Shown: positions 7,938-13,954 of the stretch, in pieces
Layout of the letters: each line of letters opens with the position of its first letter
Position numbering within the stretch: the first letter of the stretch is position 1
Assembly: GCA_934373375.1 (NCBI GenBank)
Contig: CAKROP010000018.1
Location: 1 to 14,565, forward strand
Source: an uncultured Anaerosacchariphilus sp.
GTDB lineage: Bacteria > Bacillota > Clostridia > Lachnospirales > Lachnospiraceae
Direction: 5' to 3'
DNA length: 14,565 nt
Notes under the pieces: model-generated
The model's input: only the letters and a program-made list of their open reading frames with translations
What the model was told of the DNA's origin: nothing
Database searches by the model: none
Position numbers and translations under genes: made by a program

Positions 7938-8693
7938 ATGTATCTTGCAAAAATGACTACAGCACAGGCAAAGGCTGCCTTTGAGAAAGACCCGATTATT
8001 GTAATTCCGGTGGGAAGTACCGAGCAGCACGGCACGCAGGGCGCGCTGGGAACTGACTTTATGGTACCGTCCTATCTGGCGGATCATGTAGAGGATGTGG
8101 ACAATGTCATCGTAGCTCCGACAGTTCCCTACGGCGTATGTCCCTATCATCTGAGCTTCGAGGGAAGCATTAATATCGGCTATGAAGGACTTTATATGGT
8201 GCTTCATGGTATCATGGATTCCCTGATGCAGCATGGCGCGAAACGTTTCGTGGTTCTGAACGGCCATGGCGGTAATACGCCTTCCATCGACCGGGCAGCG
8301 CTTGAGGTATATCATAAGGGCGGTGTGTGCGCAAGCGTAGACTGGTGGAGCCTGGTGGCACAGCTGGATAAGAAGTTTGACGGCGGTCACGGCGATGTGC
8401 TGGAGACCTCTGCCATGATGGCGATCGCTCCGGAATCTGTACATCTGGAGCTTGGCAAGCCCATCAACGCACAGGATCCCAGTGAAAATATGAAGGCTGC
8501 TTATATTCAGGCAGTGAATTTCAAGGGCGGCATCGTCCGTCTCGTAAGAGATACGAAGGAAATCGCTCCCAGCGGCTGGTTCGGTCCCTTTGACCCGAAG
8601 GATTCCTCCGCAGAGCTCGGACAGGAAGCCCTGGATCTGGCAGTTTCCTATATCCGGGATTTTCTGGAAGAAATGAAACACATGGAGCTGTAA
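7938..8693 (+). CDS. Creatininase-family amidohydrolase
   Basis: A 251-residue protein of the creatininase fold, usual length 240-260. The metal ligands of the family are all visible: E29 and H31 in GSTEQHG, D40 in GTD, H110 in the NGHGGN motif, and E156 in the GGHGDVLETS motif, which also carries H151. Family members hydrolyse cyclic or linear amides (creatinine, formamides, lactams); two tryptophans (W136, W137) lie where creatininase places substrate-contacting aromatics. The start at 7938 follows AGGAGG (7922-7927), 21 bases after the symporter stop, so it is the last gene of a three-gene operon closed by a hairpin at 8711. The predicted role is opening or deamidating the imported solute. 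Creatinine itself is possible but not shown; there is no creatinase or sarcosine gene in the window. Confidence 0.9.
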   Translation: MYLAKMTTAQAKAAFEKDPIIVIPVGSTEQHGTQGALGTDFMVPSYLADHVEDVDNVIVAPTVPYGVCPYHLSFEGSINIGYEGLYMVLHGIMDSLMQHGAKRFVVLNGHGGNTPSIDRAALEVYHKGGVCASVDWWSLVAQLDKKFDGGHGDVLETSAMMAIAPESVHLELGKPINAQDPSENMKAAYIQAVNFKGGIVRLVRDTKEIAPSGWFGPFDPKDSSAELGQEALDLAVSYIRDFLEEMKHMEL

Positions 8694-8710
8694 AAGAGAA
8701 GATTTTTAAG

Positions 8711-8733
8711 GAAGGGGGTTGTATACCCCCTTC
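8711..8733 (+). terminator. Terminator of the symporter/creatininase operon
   Basis: GAAGGGGGT, loop TGTAT, then ACCCCCTTC forms a 9-bp perfect stem, extended by weaker A-T pairs, followed by TTTGATGTT. The T-tract is poor, so termination may be incomplete. Confidence 0.65.
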
Positions 8734-8747
8734 TTTGATGTTATACT
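8719..8747 (+). promoter_or_regulatory. Possible promoter of the mgtE leader
   Basis: TTGTAT (8719-8724), 17-base spacer, TATACT (8742-8747). The -10 is good, the -35 weak, and the -35 sits in the loop of the preceding terminator. It would start transcription near 8754, ahead of the small ORF and hairpins. Confidence 0.4.
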
Positions 8748-8792
8748 CACAAAGGAAACAAAATGAATTCTAATTTTCAGGAGGTGAATTTC

Positions 8793-8897
8793 ATGGACAG
8801 TTGCGATAGTACGGGACGAAGTAGAAAGTACGGTGCGAATATGACAGGCAAAAACGTGCAGCTGTGCGTGAAGATTCTCTTAGAAATCATACAATAG
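8793..8897 (+). CDS. Small ORF in the mgtE leader (34 codons), candidate leader peptide
   Basis: ATG at 8793 follows a perfect AGGAGGTG (8779-8786) with a 6-base spacer, one of the best ribosome sites in the window. The frame ends with TAG at 8895-8897. The product begins MDSCDSTGRSRKYGAN and ends in a hydrophobic KILLEIIQ; it is basic in the middle and has two cysteines, with no recognised domain. Codons from about 12 onward form the 5' strand of the long hairpin at 8827-8954, and the stop codon lies at the first bases of the inner 3' arm. A translating ribosome would therefore open the structure. This geometry suggests a regulatory leader peptide for mgtE, but I cannot exclude that it is simply a small unrecognised protein or chance. 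Confidence 0.5.
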   Translation: MDSCDSTGRSRKYGANMTGKNVQLCVKILLEIIQ

Positions 8898-8954
8898 CTG
8901 CATGCTTTTGCGTGTCATGGCTGTCTTATATAAGCATTTGATTCACACCGTATT
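8827..8954 (+). ncRNA. Long imperfect hairpin in the mgtE leader, candidate cis-regulatory RNA
   Basis: Outer stem 8827-8840 with 8941-8954: 12 Watson-Crick pairs, one G-U and one mismatch. Inner stem 8841-8863 with 8896-8918, stacked directly on the outer 5' arm: 20 Watson-Crick pairs, one G-U, two mismatches. Tip: GATTCT (8873-8878) pairs with AGAAATC (8882-8888) with one bulged A. The 3' side has a 22-nt bulge (8919-8940) containing the palindrome CTTATATAAG. About 38 pairs over 128 nt are very unlikely by chance. The M-box magnesium riboswitch hallmarks as I know them (GUUAGGUGAGG and the CGCUGCUGCC core) are not present. It may be a leader element tied to the small ORF, or a hairpin-forming DNA element; the position before mgtE favours regulation. 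Confidence 0.6.
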
Positions 8955-8992
8955 CAGAAAGGTCCGGACTTCACAGCGTGTAACCGTTAAGT

Positions 8993-9024
8993 CTGCTTTG
9001 GAAAATCTGAAGCGGTGTTTTTTT
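8993..9024 (+). terminator. Candidate attenuator terminator upstream of mgtE
   Basis: CTGCTTT (8993-8999) pairs with GAAGCGG (9009-9015), seven pairs of which two are G-U, with a 9-base loop, followed closely by seven T residues (9018-9024). It lies 67 bases before the mgtE ATG and well after the putative promoter, so it would end transcription inside the leader unless prevented. An overlapping alternative pairing is ACCGTT (8983-8988) with AAGCGGT. Confidence 0.5.
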
Positions 9025-9028
9025 GCGG

Positions 9029-9070
9029 GCATTTTTCGGAAAATTCCAGTGGAAGGTTCTGGAAAAATGC
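9029..9070 (+). other. Hairpin just before the mgtE ribosome site
   Basis: GCATTTTTC (9029-9037) pairs perfectly with GAAAAATGC (9062-9070). Inside it, TTCC (9044-9047) can pair with GGAA (9051-9054). The stem ends 9 bases before the GGAGGT (9080-9085) of mgtE. It may separate the ribosome site from upstream structure or modulate access; no function is shown. Confidence 0.45.
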
Positions 9071-9090
9071 GGCTCAAATGGAGGTAGGCT

Positions 9091-10464
9091 ATGACAAAGT
9101 ACGTAGAGGAACTGATTGCGATTATCCGGGGAAACCTGTCCCGGGAGGAGCTGATTGACCGGCTCTTCGATTACCATGATAACGATATTGCGGAGGCTCT
9201 GGAGCTTCTGACGCCGGAGGAGAGAAAACGCCTGTATTCAGCCCTGGGCGCGGAGCGGGTGGCGGAGATTTTCGCTTACCTGGACGACGGCGATATTTAT
9301 CTGAAGGAGCTGTCCTTAAAGCAGCAGGCGAAAGTCATTTCCGAGATGGATTCCGACGACGCGGTGGACATTCTGGAGGAAGTGGACGACGATACAAAAT
9401 GTAAAATTCTGGGAATGTTGGACAAAGAGGCCAGCGAGGACGTAAAGCTTCTGCTGTCCTACGACGAAGATGAGATCGGTAGCTACATGACCACCAATTT
9501 TATCCTGATCCACAACGACCTGACTGTCCGGGAGGCCATGCGGGAGCTGGTGAAGCAGGCCGGGGAAAATGATAACATTTCCACGATTTATGTGGTTGAC
9601 CGGGCGGAGCAGTATTACGGCGCCATTGAGCTGCAGGATCTGATCATCGCAAGGGAGCATACGGAGCTGGAGGACTTAATCAGCCGTTCCTATCCCTACG
9701 TCATGGATCATGAAAAAATCAGCGAGTGTATCGAGAAAATCAAGGACTACGCGGAGGATTCCATTCCGGTGCTGTTGGAGGATCGGAGCATCGGCGGTAT
9801 CATCACGGCTCAGGACATCGTCGAGGTTGTGGATGATGAGATGGGCGACGATTACGCGAAGCTGGCTGGTCTGACTGCGGAGGAGGACCTGAACGAGACC
9901 ACCGGCGAGAGTATCCGTAAGCGTCTGCCCTGGCTGGTGATTCTGCTGTTTCTCGGCATGGTAGTGTCTGCTGTAGTCGGCGTATTCGAGTCTGTAGTAG
10001 CGGTGCTTCCCATTGTCATGTGCTTCCAGTCCCTGATTCTGGATATGGCCGGCAATGTGGGAACCCAGTCCCTGGCGGTGACTATTCGTGTATTGATGGA
10101 CGAGAACCTGACCACCGGACAGAAGGTGAAGCTGATGCTCAAAGAGATGAAAATCGGTTTCTTCAACGGCGCGATTCTGGCGGTGATGGCCCTGATCTTT
10201 CTGGGCGGATACATTCACCTGTTCAAGGGCTTTGCTTTGGGCTATTCCATGATGATTTCCGCCTGCGTGGGCGTCTCCCTGGTGGGCGCCATGGTGGTGT
10301 CCAGCCTGGTGGGAACCCTGACCCCGATCTTCTTTAAGAAGGTGGGCGTGGACCCGGCAGTGGCTTCTGGTCCGCTGATTACGACCATCAACGATCTGGT
10401 GGCCATCGTGGTGTATTACGGACTGGTGGCTGTGGTGCTGATTGATATCGTGCATCTGGTGTAA
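9091..10464 (+). CDS. mgtE: MgtE magnesium transporter/channel
   Basis: A 457-residue protein with the full MgtE architecture. Residues 1-130 form the acidic helical MgtE N domain (many D/E, for example EMDSDDAVDILEEVDDD at 85-101). Residues about 131-255 form two CBS domains that sense magnesium (starting at IGSYMTTNF; second CBS around SYPYVMDHEKI). From about 280 there are five transmembrane helices. GNVGTQ (321-326) and D421 in VDPAVASGPLITT (the pore aspartate, equivalent to D432 of the Thermus protein), with D435 in TTINDLV, mark the Mg2+ pathway. The start follows GGAGGT with a 5-base spacer. It is monocistronic and preceded by a long structured leader, which suggests Mg2+-responsive control. 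It is GC-richer than the PTS block to its right. Confidence 0.96.
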   Translation: MTKYVEELIAIIRGNLSREELIDRLFDYHDNDIAEALELLTPEERKRLYSALGAERVAEIFAYLDDGDIYLKELSLKQQAKVISEMDSDDAVDILEEVDDDTKCKILGMLDKEASEDVKLLLSYDEDEIGSYMTTNFILIHNDLTVREAMRELVKQAGENDNISTIYVVDRAEQYYGAIELQDLIIAREHTELEDLISRSYPYVMDHEKISECIEKIKDYAEDSIPVLLEDRSIGGIITAQDIVEVVDDEMGDDYAKLAGLTAEEDLNETTGESIRKRLPWLVILLFLGMVVSAVVGVFESVVAVLPIVMCFQSLILDMAGNVGTQSLAVTIRVLMDENLTTGQKVKLMLKEMKIGFFNGAILAVMALIFLGGYIHLFKGFALGYSMMISACVGVSLVGAMVVSSLVGTLTPIFFKKVGVDPAVASGPLITTINDLVAIVVYYGLVAVVLIDIVHLV

Positions 10465-10478
10465 AAGAGAATAAGAAG

Positions 10479-10502
10479 CAAAACAAGGAGCAAAACAAGG
10501 AG
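10479..10502. repeat. Perfect 12-bp tandem duplication
   Basis: CAAAACAAGGAG occurs twice in direct succession (10479-10490 and 10491-10502) right after mgtE. The second copy forms part of the 5' arm of the terminator. It looks like a slippage duplication. Confidence 0.85.
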
Positions 10503-10543
10503 CTGTGAAGTCGTAAATTAATATTGACGATTCACAGCTCCTT
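10497..10543. terminator. Terminator of mgtE (long stem, possibly bidirectional)
   Basis: AAGGAGCTGTGAA (10497-10509) pairs perfectly with 10531-10543 (13 bp), and TCGT (10511-10514) with ACGA (10527-10530) extends the stem past one bulged G, around a 12-base AT-rich loop. It is followed by ATTTTAA on the plus side and, on the minus side, by TTGTTTTG. It lies between mgtE and the convergent nagB remnant. Confidence 0.8.
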
Positions 10544-10587
10544 ATTTTAAGGCGATTTTAGGTGCTTAAATATCAAGATGGACAGGC

Positions 10588-11268
10588 TTAAAGTCTGGAA
10601 GCAGCCTCTTTATCAAGAAAGATGGTGACATTCGGATGCAACTGTAAAAGTGTGGCTGGAATTGCAGTTGTAATTTTTTCATGACACATATCAGCAACTG
10701 CCTGCGCTTTTGCCTCACCGTTAGCCAGGAGGATAATTCGTTTAGCTTTTAAAATCTGGCTGACACCCATGGCAATTGCGTCGACACCTTTTCCGGAGCG
10801 GGCCGGATGGCAGAGCGGATCCAACTTTTCATTGGGGCGGTTCATGCCGATATGCGCATCACTTCCGATGCCCAGAATTTGCATATCAAGCTGTCCATCA
10901 GGCAGATCCTCCAGAATTTTATCCTAATGGGCACATTCCTCCATTGTATTTTCAGCCTGTCCATTGGGAAGAATCAGCCGTTCTGGCTTGGCATCCGTCT
11001 GATCGATAAAATGGCGGTGGAAATAATTCCTACAGGTGCCGGGATCAGAGATGGGAAGAACCATTTCTTCCAGATTGTAAAACCAGCAGTCTGCAAAAGA
11101 AACATGATGATTTGTGTAAAGCTCTGTGAGCGCGGCAAACATGCCAATGGGAGTGCTTCCGGCAGTTAAACCAAGATGTGAAGCTGGTTTCAGCCGAAGC
11201 TGCGCAGCAACCAGATCAGCCGCAGCGCTGCTCATTTCCTCATAAGTATTGTAAATCTGAACTTTCAT
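10588..11268 (-). pseudogene. nagB: nagB-like glucosamine-6-phosphate deaminase/isomerase, broken by an in-frame TAG
   Basis: The minus-strand frame from ATG 11268 encodes an N-terminal NagB-family part with GLTAGSTPIGMF (33-44) and FYNLEEMV (63-70). It is interrupted by TAG at 10926-10924 (codon 115), and the same frame then continues to TAA at 10590-10588 with GIGSDAHIGMNRP, VDAIAMGVSQILKAKRIILLA and LQLHPNVTIFLDKEAASRL. The stop replaces a codon in the stretch ECAH-x-DKIL, where relatives often have tyrosine, so a single base change would explain it. The part between NRP and DAIAMG is 17 residues against about 34 in E. coli NagB, suggesting an internal deletion. The catalytic glutamate of HIAFNEP is arginine here. 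Intact enzymes convert GlcN6P to Fru6P and ammonia. The promoter and ribosome site remain, so decay is probably recent; stop readthrough or a sequencing error must be excluded. Confidence 0.8.
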
Positions 11269-11314
11269 AAAGTTTCCCCCTTTGATGTGTTAAATTAAGT
11301 GAGTTGTTGTGAGA

Positions 11315-11344
11315 ATTATAGACAAAAAATGATAAAAAAATCAA
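11315..11344 (-). promoter_or_regulatory. Promoter of the nagB-like pseudogene
   Basis: On the minus strand TTGATT (11344-11339), 18-base spacer, and a perfect TATAAT (11320-11315), about 45 bases upstream of the ATG at 11268, which is preceded by GGGGGAAA. The gene thus has its own promoter, separate from the TetR gene upstream. Confidence 0.55.
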
Positions 11345-11400
11345 GGCTAGATAACAAAGATGAAACAAAAGATAATATATTGTATCAAGAAAACTGAAAA

Positions 11401-11943
11401 TCAGGACATGACACAGGTAAATTTTGTAAGAATATTGTAAACAACCATGGTCATATCTTCAATACTTTCCTTCATGCCGCTTACAAGCCAGTCCATAAGA
11501 ATCTTGGAGAACATTCCCACAAGCGCAGAAACCTCATAGGGACTTTCAAATCCGTACGAGGAAATCAGCATATAAGCATTATTGGTGATTTGTTCTGTCA
11601 GGGCAGAATAAAGGCGATCGATCAGAGCATGCTTCTGGATACATTTAAAAAGAACAAGGTGGTCCTGAAAGAAAATAAAATAGCTGCGGATAAAATAAGG
11701 CAGATACTGAGAGAGCGGATTGGAATTTGGAACCAGTCCGAAATTTTGCATTTTCATATAATCAAAAATAATATCGGCCAGAGAGACATAGTTGCGGTAG
11801 AAGGTAACACGGGCCACACCGGCTTTTTTCGTGAGCTCAGAAACGGTAATGTCATCTAAATCTTTTGTTTTCAGCAGTTCTATCAGGGCCAATTGCATCC
11901 ACTGTCTGGAAAGTTCGTTTTGAGAATTAACATTATTTTTCAT
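11401..11943 (-). CDS. TetR/AcrR-family transcriptional regulator
   Basis: A 180-residue protein. I start it at the ATG at 11943, which has GGAG 8 bases upstream; a longer frame from a TTG at 11991 lacks a ribosome site. Residues 10-63 are a TetR-type DNA-binding domain with the helix-turn-helix DITVSELTKKAGVARVTFYR (31-50). The rest (about 75-180) is an all-helical ligand/dimer domain rich in aromatic residues (YFIRSYFIFF), similar to the DhaS-like subgroup that controls sugar or dihydroxyacetone operons. It is divergent from the mannose-family PTS operon across a 227-bp gap holding an inverted repeat, so it probably regulates that operon. Base composition is clearly AT-rich compared with mgtE. 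The effector is unknown. Confidence 0.88.
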   Translation of the reverse strand: MKNNVNSQNELSRQWMQLALIELLKTKDLDDITVSELTKKAGVARVTFYRNYVSLADIIFDYMKMQNFGLVPNSNPLSQYLPYFIRSYFIFFQDHLVLFKCIQKHALIDRLYSALTEQITNNAYMLISSYGFESPYEVSALVGMFSKILMDWLVSGMKESIEDMTMVVYNILTKFTCVMS

Positions 11944-12023
11944 GATACAATCTCCGGGTAAGTGTAACAGTAACGCGTTAAAGGGTTGCAAAATGAGAAA
12001 ATGTGTATATTATGTATAAATAA

Positions 12024-12077
12024 ATCAAAAGTTAGAAAGAAACCTGTTGAAAGTGACAAATCAGAACAACTTTTGAT
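12024..12077. promoter_or_regulatory. Inverted repeat in the tetR-PTS intergenic region, candidate operator pair
   Basis: ATCAAAAGTT (12024-12033) and its exact complement AACTTTTGAT (12068-12077), 10 of 10 bases, centres 44 bp apart (about four helical turns). The right arm overlaps the -35 box of the PTS promoter. This could be two half-operators bound cooperatively by the TetR protein, with looping. It could also fold as a hairpin, but both arms lie upstream of the expected transcript start. Confidence 0.5.
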
Positions 12078-12101
12078 GAAATTATATGGGTATATTATAC
12101 T
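12073..12101 (+). promoter_or_regulatory. Promoter of the mannose-family PTS operon
   Basis: TTGATG (12073-12078), 17-base spacer, TATACT (12096-12101). The start would be near 12108, giving a leader of about 60 bases that contains a small hairpin CGACA-AGAA-TGTCG (12108-12121). Confidence 0.6.
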
Positions 12102-12170
12102 ATGGAACGACAAGAATGTCGAGCGGGCATACCCTAAAATTTGCGTAATAAAGGAGGTGTAACACTAAAT

Positions 12171-12593
12171 ATGATACCAATATTACTTGTAACGCATGGA
12201 CCTTTTGCGCCAAGTCTTATTAAAACAAGTGAAATGCTGGTAGGAAAAAGCGAGAAACTTGAGGCGATTACACTGGAAGCAAATGATAATGTAAAATTAT
12301 TCCAGGACAAAATCAGGGAAAAGCTGTTGGAACTGGATGAGGGTGATGGCGTGCTGACCTTTGTGGATTTGCTAGGAGGGAGTCCCTACAATGCAGTAGC
12401 CAGCAGCCTGAGTGAAAATTCAGAGTGTCTGACCGGATTGAACCTGAGTATGCTTTTGACAGCACTGGAAGCCAGAGACTATTGTAATCTGGAAGAGTTG
12501 AAGGAAGAATGCAGGAATGCGGCGAAGGTAAGCATTGTGAGTGTGCGGGAGCATTTACAGGGAATTGTCCTGGATGATGAAGATGACGAGTAA
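12171..12593 (+). CDS. PTS mannose/sorbose-family EIIA component
   Basis: A 140-residue cytoplasmic phosphocarrier. The N-terminus MIPILLVTHGPFAPSLIKTS contains the phosphorylated histidine H9 in VTHG, and FVDLLGGSPYNAV is the second family signature. It takes phosphate from HPr and passes it to EIIB. I choose the ATG at 12171: the alpha-beta fold of the family begins exactly there. A strong AGGAGG (12152-12157) lies rather far ahead (about 13 bases), and a TTG start at 12141 would place that ribosome site inside the gene. The C-terminus ends in an acidic run, LDDEDDE. It is the first gene of EIIA-B-C-D, all as separate polypeptides. The sugar is not determined by this subunit. Confidence 0.93.
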   Translation: MIPILLVTHGPFAPSLIKTSEMLVGKSEKLEAITLEANDNVKLFQDKIREKLLELDEGDGVLTFVDLLGGSPYNAVASSLSENSECLTGLNLSMLLTALEARDYCNLEELKEECRNAAKVSIVSVREHLQGIVLDDEDDE

Positions 12594-12606
12594 AGGAGCG
12601 ATTGGA

Positions 12607-13104
12607 ATGGGAAAGATTAGTCTTGCGCGGGTTGATTTCCGCTTGATACACGGTCAGATTGTAACAAAGTGGAGAACAGTGACCGGAATTAATAAAATTG
12701 TCGTAATCGACAATATTCTGGCAGAAGATGATTTTATGATTAAAATCTACACATCTGCCGCACCGGCAGGAACGAAAACAAAAGTGTATTCCGAGGAGAA
12801 GGCGTTGCGTCTGTGGAACAAAAATAAATTTGGAGAAGACGCGGATGTGTTGATTTTGTTTAAAGATCTGGATACCTGTTATCGTGCGGTTAAAGCAGGA
12901 ATTGGCCTGACGGAAATTCAGCTGGGCGGAATCCCGATTACACCGGAACGTAAAAGTATAAAGAAGGCAGTGGCATTGGGGGAAAAGGAAATCAGTTATA
13001 TGCAGGAACTGCATGACAACTATGGTGTAAACTTTACGATTCAAGTTGTACCAGAGGATACAAAAATGGAGTATGACGAGATTCTGAAGGTTTATCATAA
13101 TTAA
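12607..13104 (+). CDS. PTS mannose/sorbose-family EIIB component
   Basis: A 165-residue protein starting MGKISLARVDFRLIHGQIVTKW. The phosphorylation histidine is H15 in RLIHGQI, and VVIDNILAEDDF and LTEIQLGGIP are conserved family stretches. It transfers phosphate from EIIA to the sugar as it passes the EIIC/EIID complex. The ATG at 12607 has AGGAG (12594-12598) 8 bases ahead, directly after the EIIA stop; the 22 residues upstream in the same frame overlap EIIA and are not credible. Length is normal for the family. Confidence 0.94.
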   Translation: MGKISLARVDFRLIHGQIVTKWRTVTGINKIVVIDNILAEDDFMIKIYTSAAPAGTKTKVYSEEKALRLWNKNKFGEDADVLILFKDLDTCYRAVKAGIGLTEIQLGGIPITPERKSIKKAVALGEKEISYMQELHDNYGVNFTIQVVPEDTKMEYDEILKVYHN

Positions 13105-13127
13105 AATTTTTTAAGGAGGGCGTTAGA

Positions 13128-13940
13128 ATGAACATGTTGTGGGTAGCGCTTTTTTGTGGAATCTGGTATGCAATCGCCGGATGGAGACCTGGATACAGTA
13201 CACATGAGATATGGATGTTTCCATTGACTGTAGCTGTGCCAATCGGACTTTTGATGGGGGATTTGTCCGGAGCAATTGTCATTGGCTGTGCAATCAGTAT
13301 GATGTATGTCGGCATGGTAGCACCGGGATCGGAGATGCCGTCAGATATGTCTCTGGCAGGCCTGATTGGTATTCCGATTGCACTTGCGATTGGAGCTGAT
13401 GCGGGAACAGCAATCACAATTGCACTTCCGTTTGGTATTCTGGGAGTCTTTCTGAATCAGATACGCCGTATCATTAATGCTAACTTTGCACATGCAGCAG
13501 ACAGATACGCAGTAGAAGGGAATACAAAAGGAATCGGACGCTGCGCTGTTTTATATCCGCTTTTGATGAATTTTGTTACAAAGTTTCCGCCTGCATTTGC
13601 GGCCGTATATTTTGGACCGACAGTAGTAGAAAAGGTAATAGATATTCTTCCTGATTTTGTAATGACAGGTCTGTCTGCCGCAGGAGGACTTATGCCGGCA
13701 ATTGGATTTGCGATTCTGATTCGCCTGATTGCTACGAAGAGTATTTTCCCGTTTTTCTTTATGGGCTTCTTCATTGTTAAAATTTTTGGCATTTCTTCTA
13801 TTCAGGTGGCATGTATTGGCATTCCGCTGGCAATCGCAATCACTCTGATGACAAAGGAAGCAGAGGACAGGGCAGTAAAACAGGCAGCCTGTACCGTAGG
13901 AGCAGGGTCATTCGATGATGACGATGATGATGATGAGTGA
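13128..13940 (+). CDS. PTS mannose/sorbose-family EIIC component, with poly-Asp tail
   Basis: A 270-residue integral membrane protein with about seven to eight hydrophobic segments; EIIC forms the sugar channel with EIID. MGDLSGAIVIGCAISMMYVG and PSDMSLAGLIGIPIAL match the family core near residues 45-90, and TGLSAAGGLMPAIGFAILIR is the conserved C-terminal core stretch. Start ATG 13128 follows AAGGAGGG (13113-13120). The protein ends SFDDDDDDDE: seven consecutive aspartates encoded by GAT/GAC codons at 13914-13934, then Glu and the TGA. Such a tail is not part of the common family core and lies on the cytoplasmic side by inference. EIID starts 14 bases after the stop. Confidence 0.93.
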   Translation: MNMLWVALFCGIWYAIAGWRPGYSTHEIWMFPLTVAVPIGLLMGDLSGAIVIGCAISMMYVGMVAPGSEMPSDMSLAGLIGIPIALAIGADAGTAITIALPFGILGVFLNQIRRIINANFAHAADRYAVEGNTKGIGRCAVLYPLLMNFVTKFPPAFAAVYFGPTVVEKVIDILPDFVMTGLSAAGGLMPAIGFAILIRLIATKSIFPFFFMGFFIVKIFGISSIQVACIGIPLAIAITLMTKEAEDRAVKQAACTVGAGSFDDDDDDDE

Positions 13941-13954
13941 AGGAGGAGCGGACA

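Noticed and set aside
8962..8969. GTCCGGAC palindrome as an operator
   Set aside because: An isolated 8-bp palindrome with no second copy is expected by chance and has no supporting context.
8793..9030. M-box (ykoK) magnesium riboswitch in the mgtE leader
   Set aside because: The conserved GUUAGGUGAGG start and CGCUGCUGCC core as I know them are absent; only loose similarity (GCTGCATGC) was seen. A covariance search is needed for a final answer.
8902..9087. A 61-codon frame just before mgtE
   Set aside because: There is no ribosome site, it crosses the hairpins and terminator, and its product is basic and low in sense.
9676..10455. Minus-strand frames opposite mgtE (259 and 120 codons)
   Set aside because: They are antisense to the conserved MgtE membrane domain and have composition typical of shadow frames.
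11590..11859. Plus-strand 89-codon frame within the tetR gene
   Set aside because: It is antisense to the TetR DNA-binding region and lacks a ribosome site.
11944..11991. Upstream TTG start for the TetR protein
   Set aside because: No ribosome site precedes it, whereas the ATG at 11943 has GGAG at proper spacing and begins at the usual distance from the DNA-binding domain.
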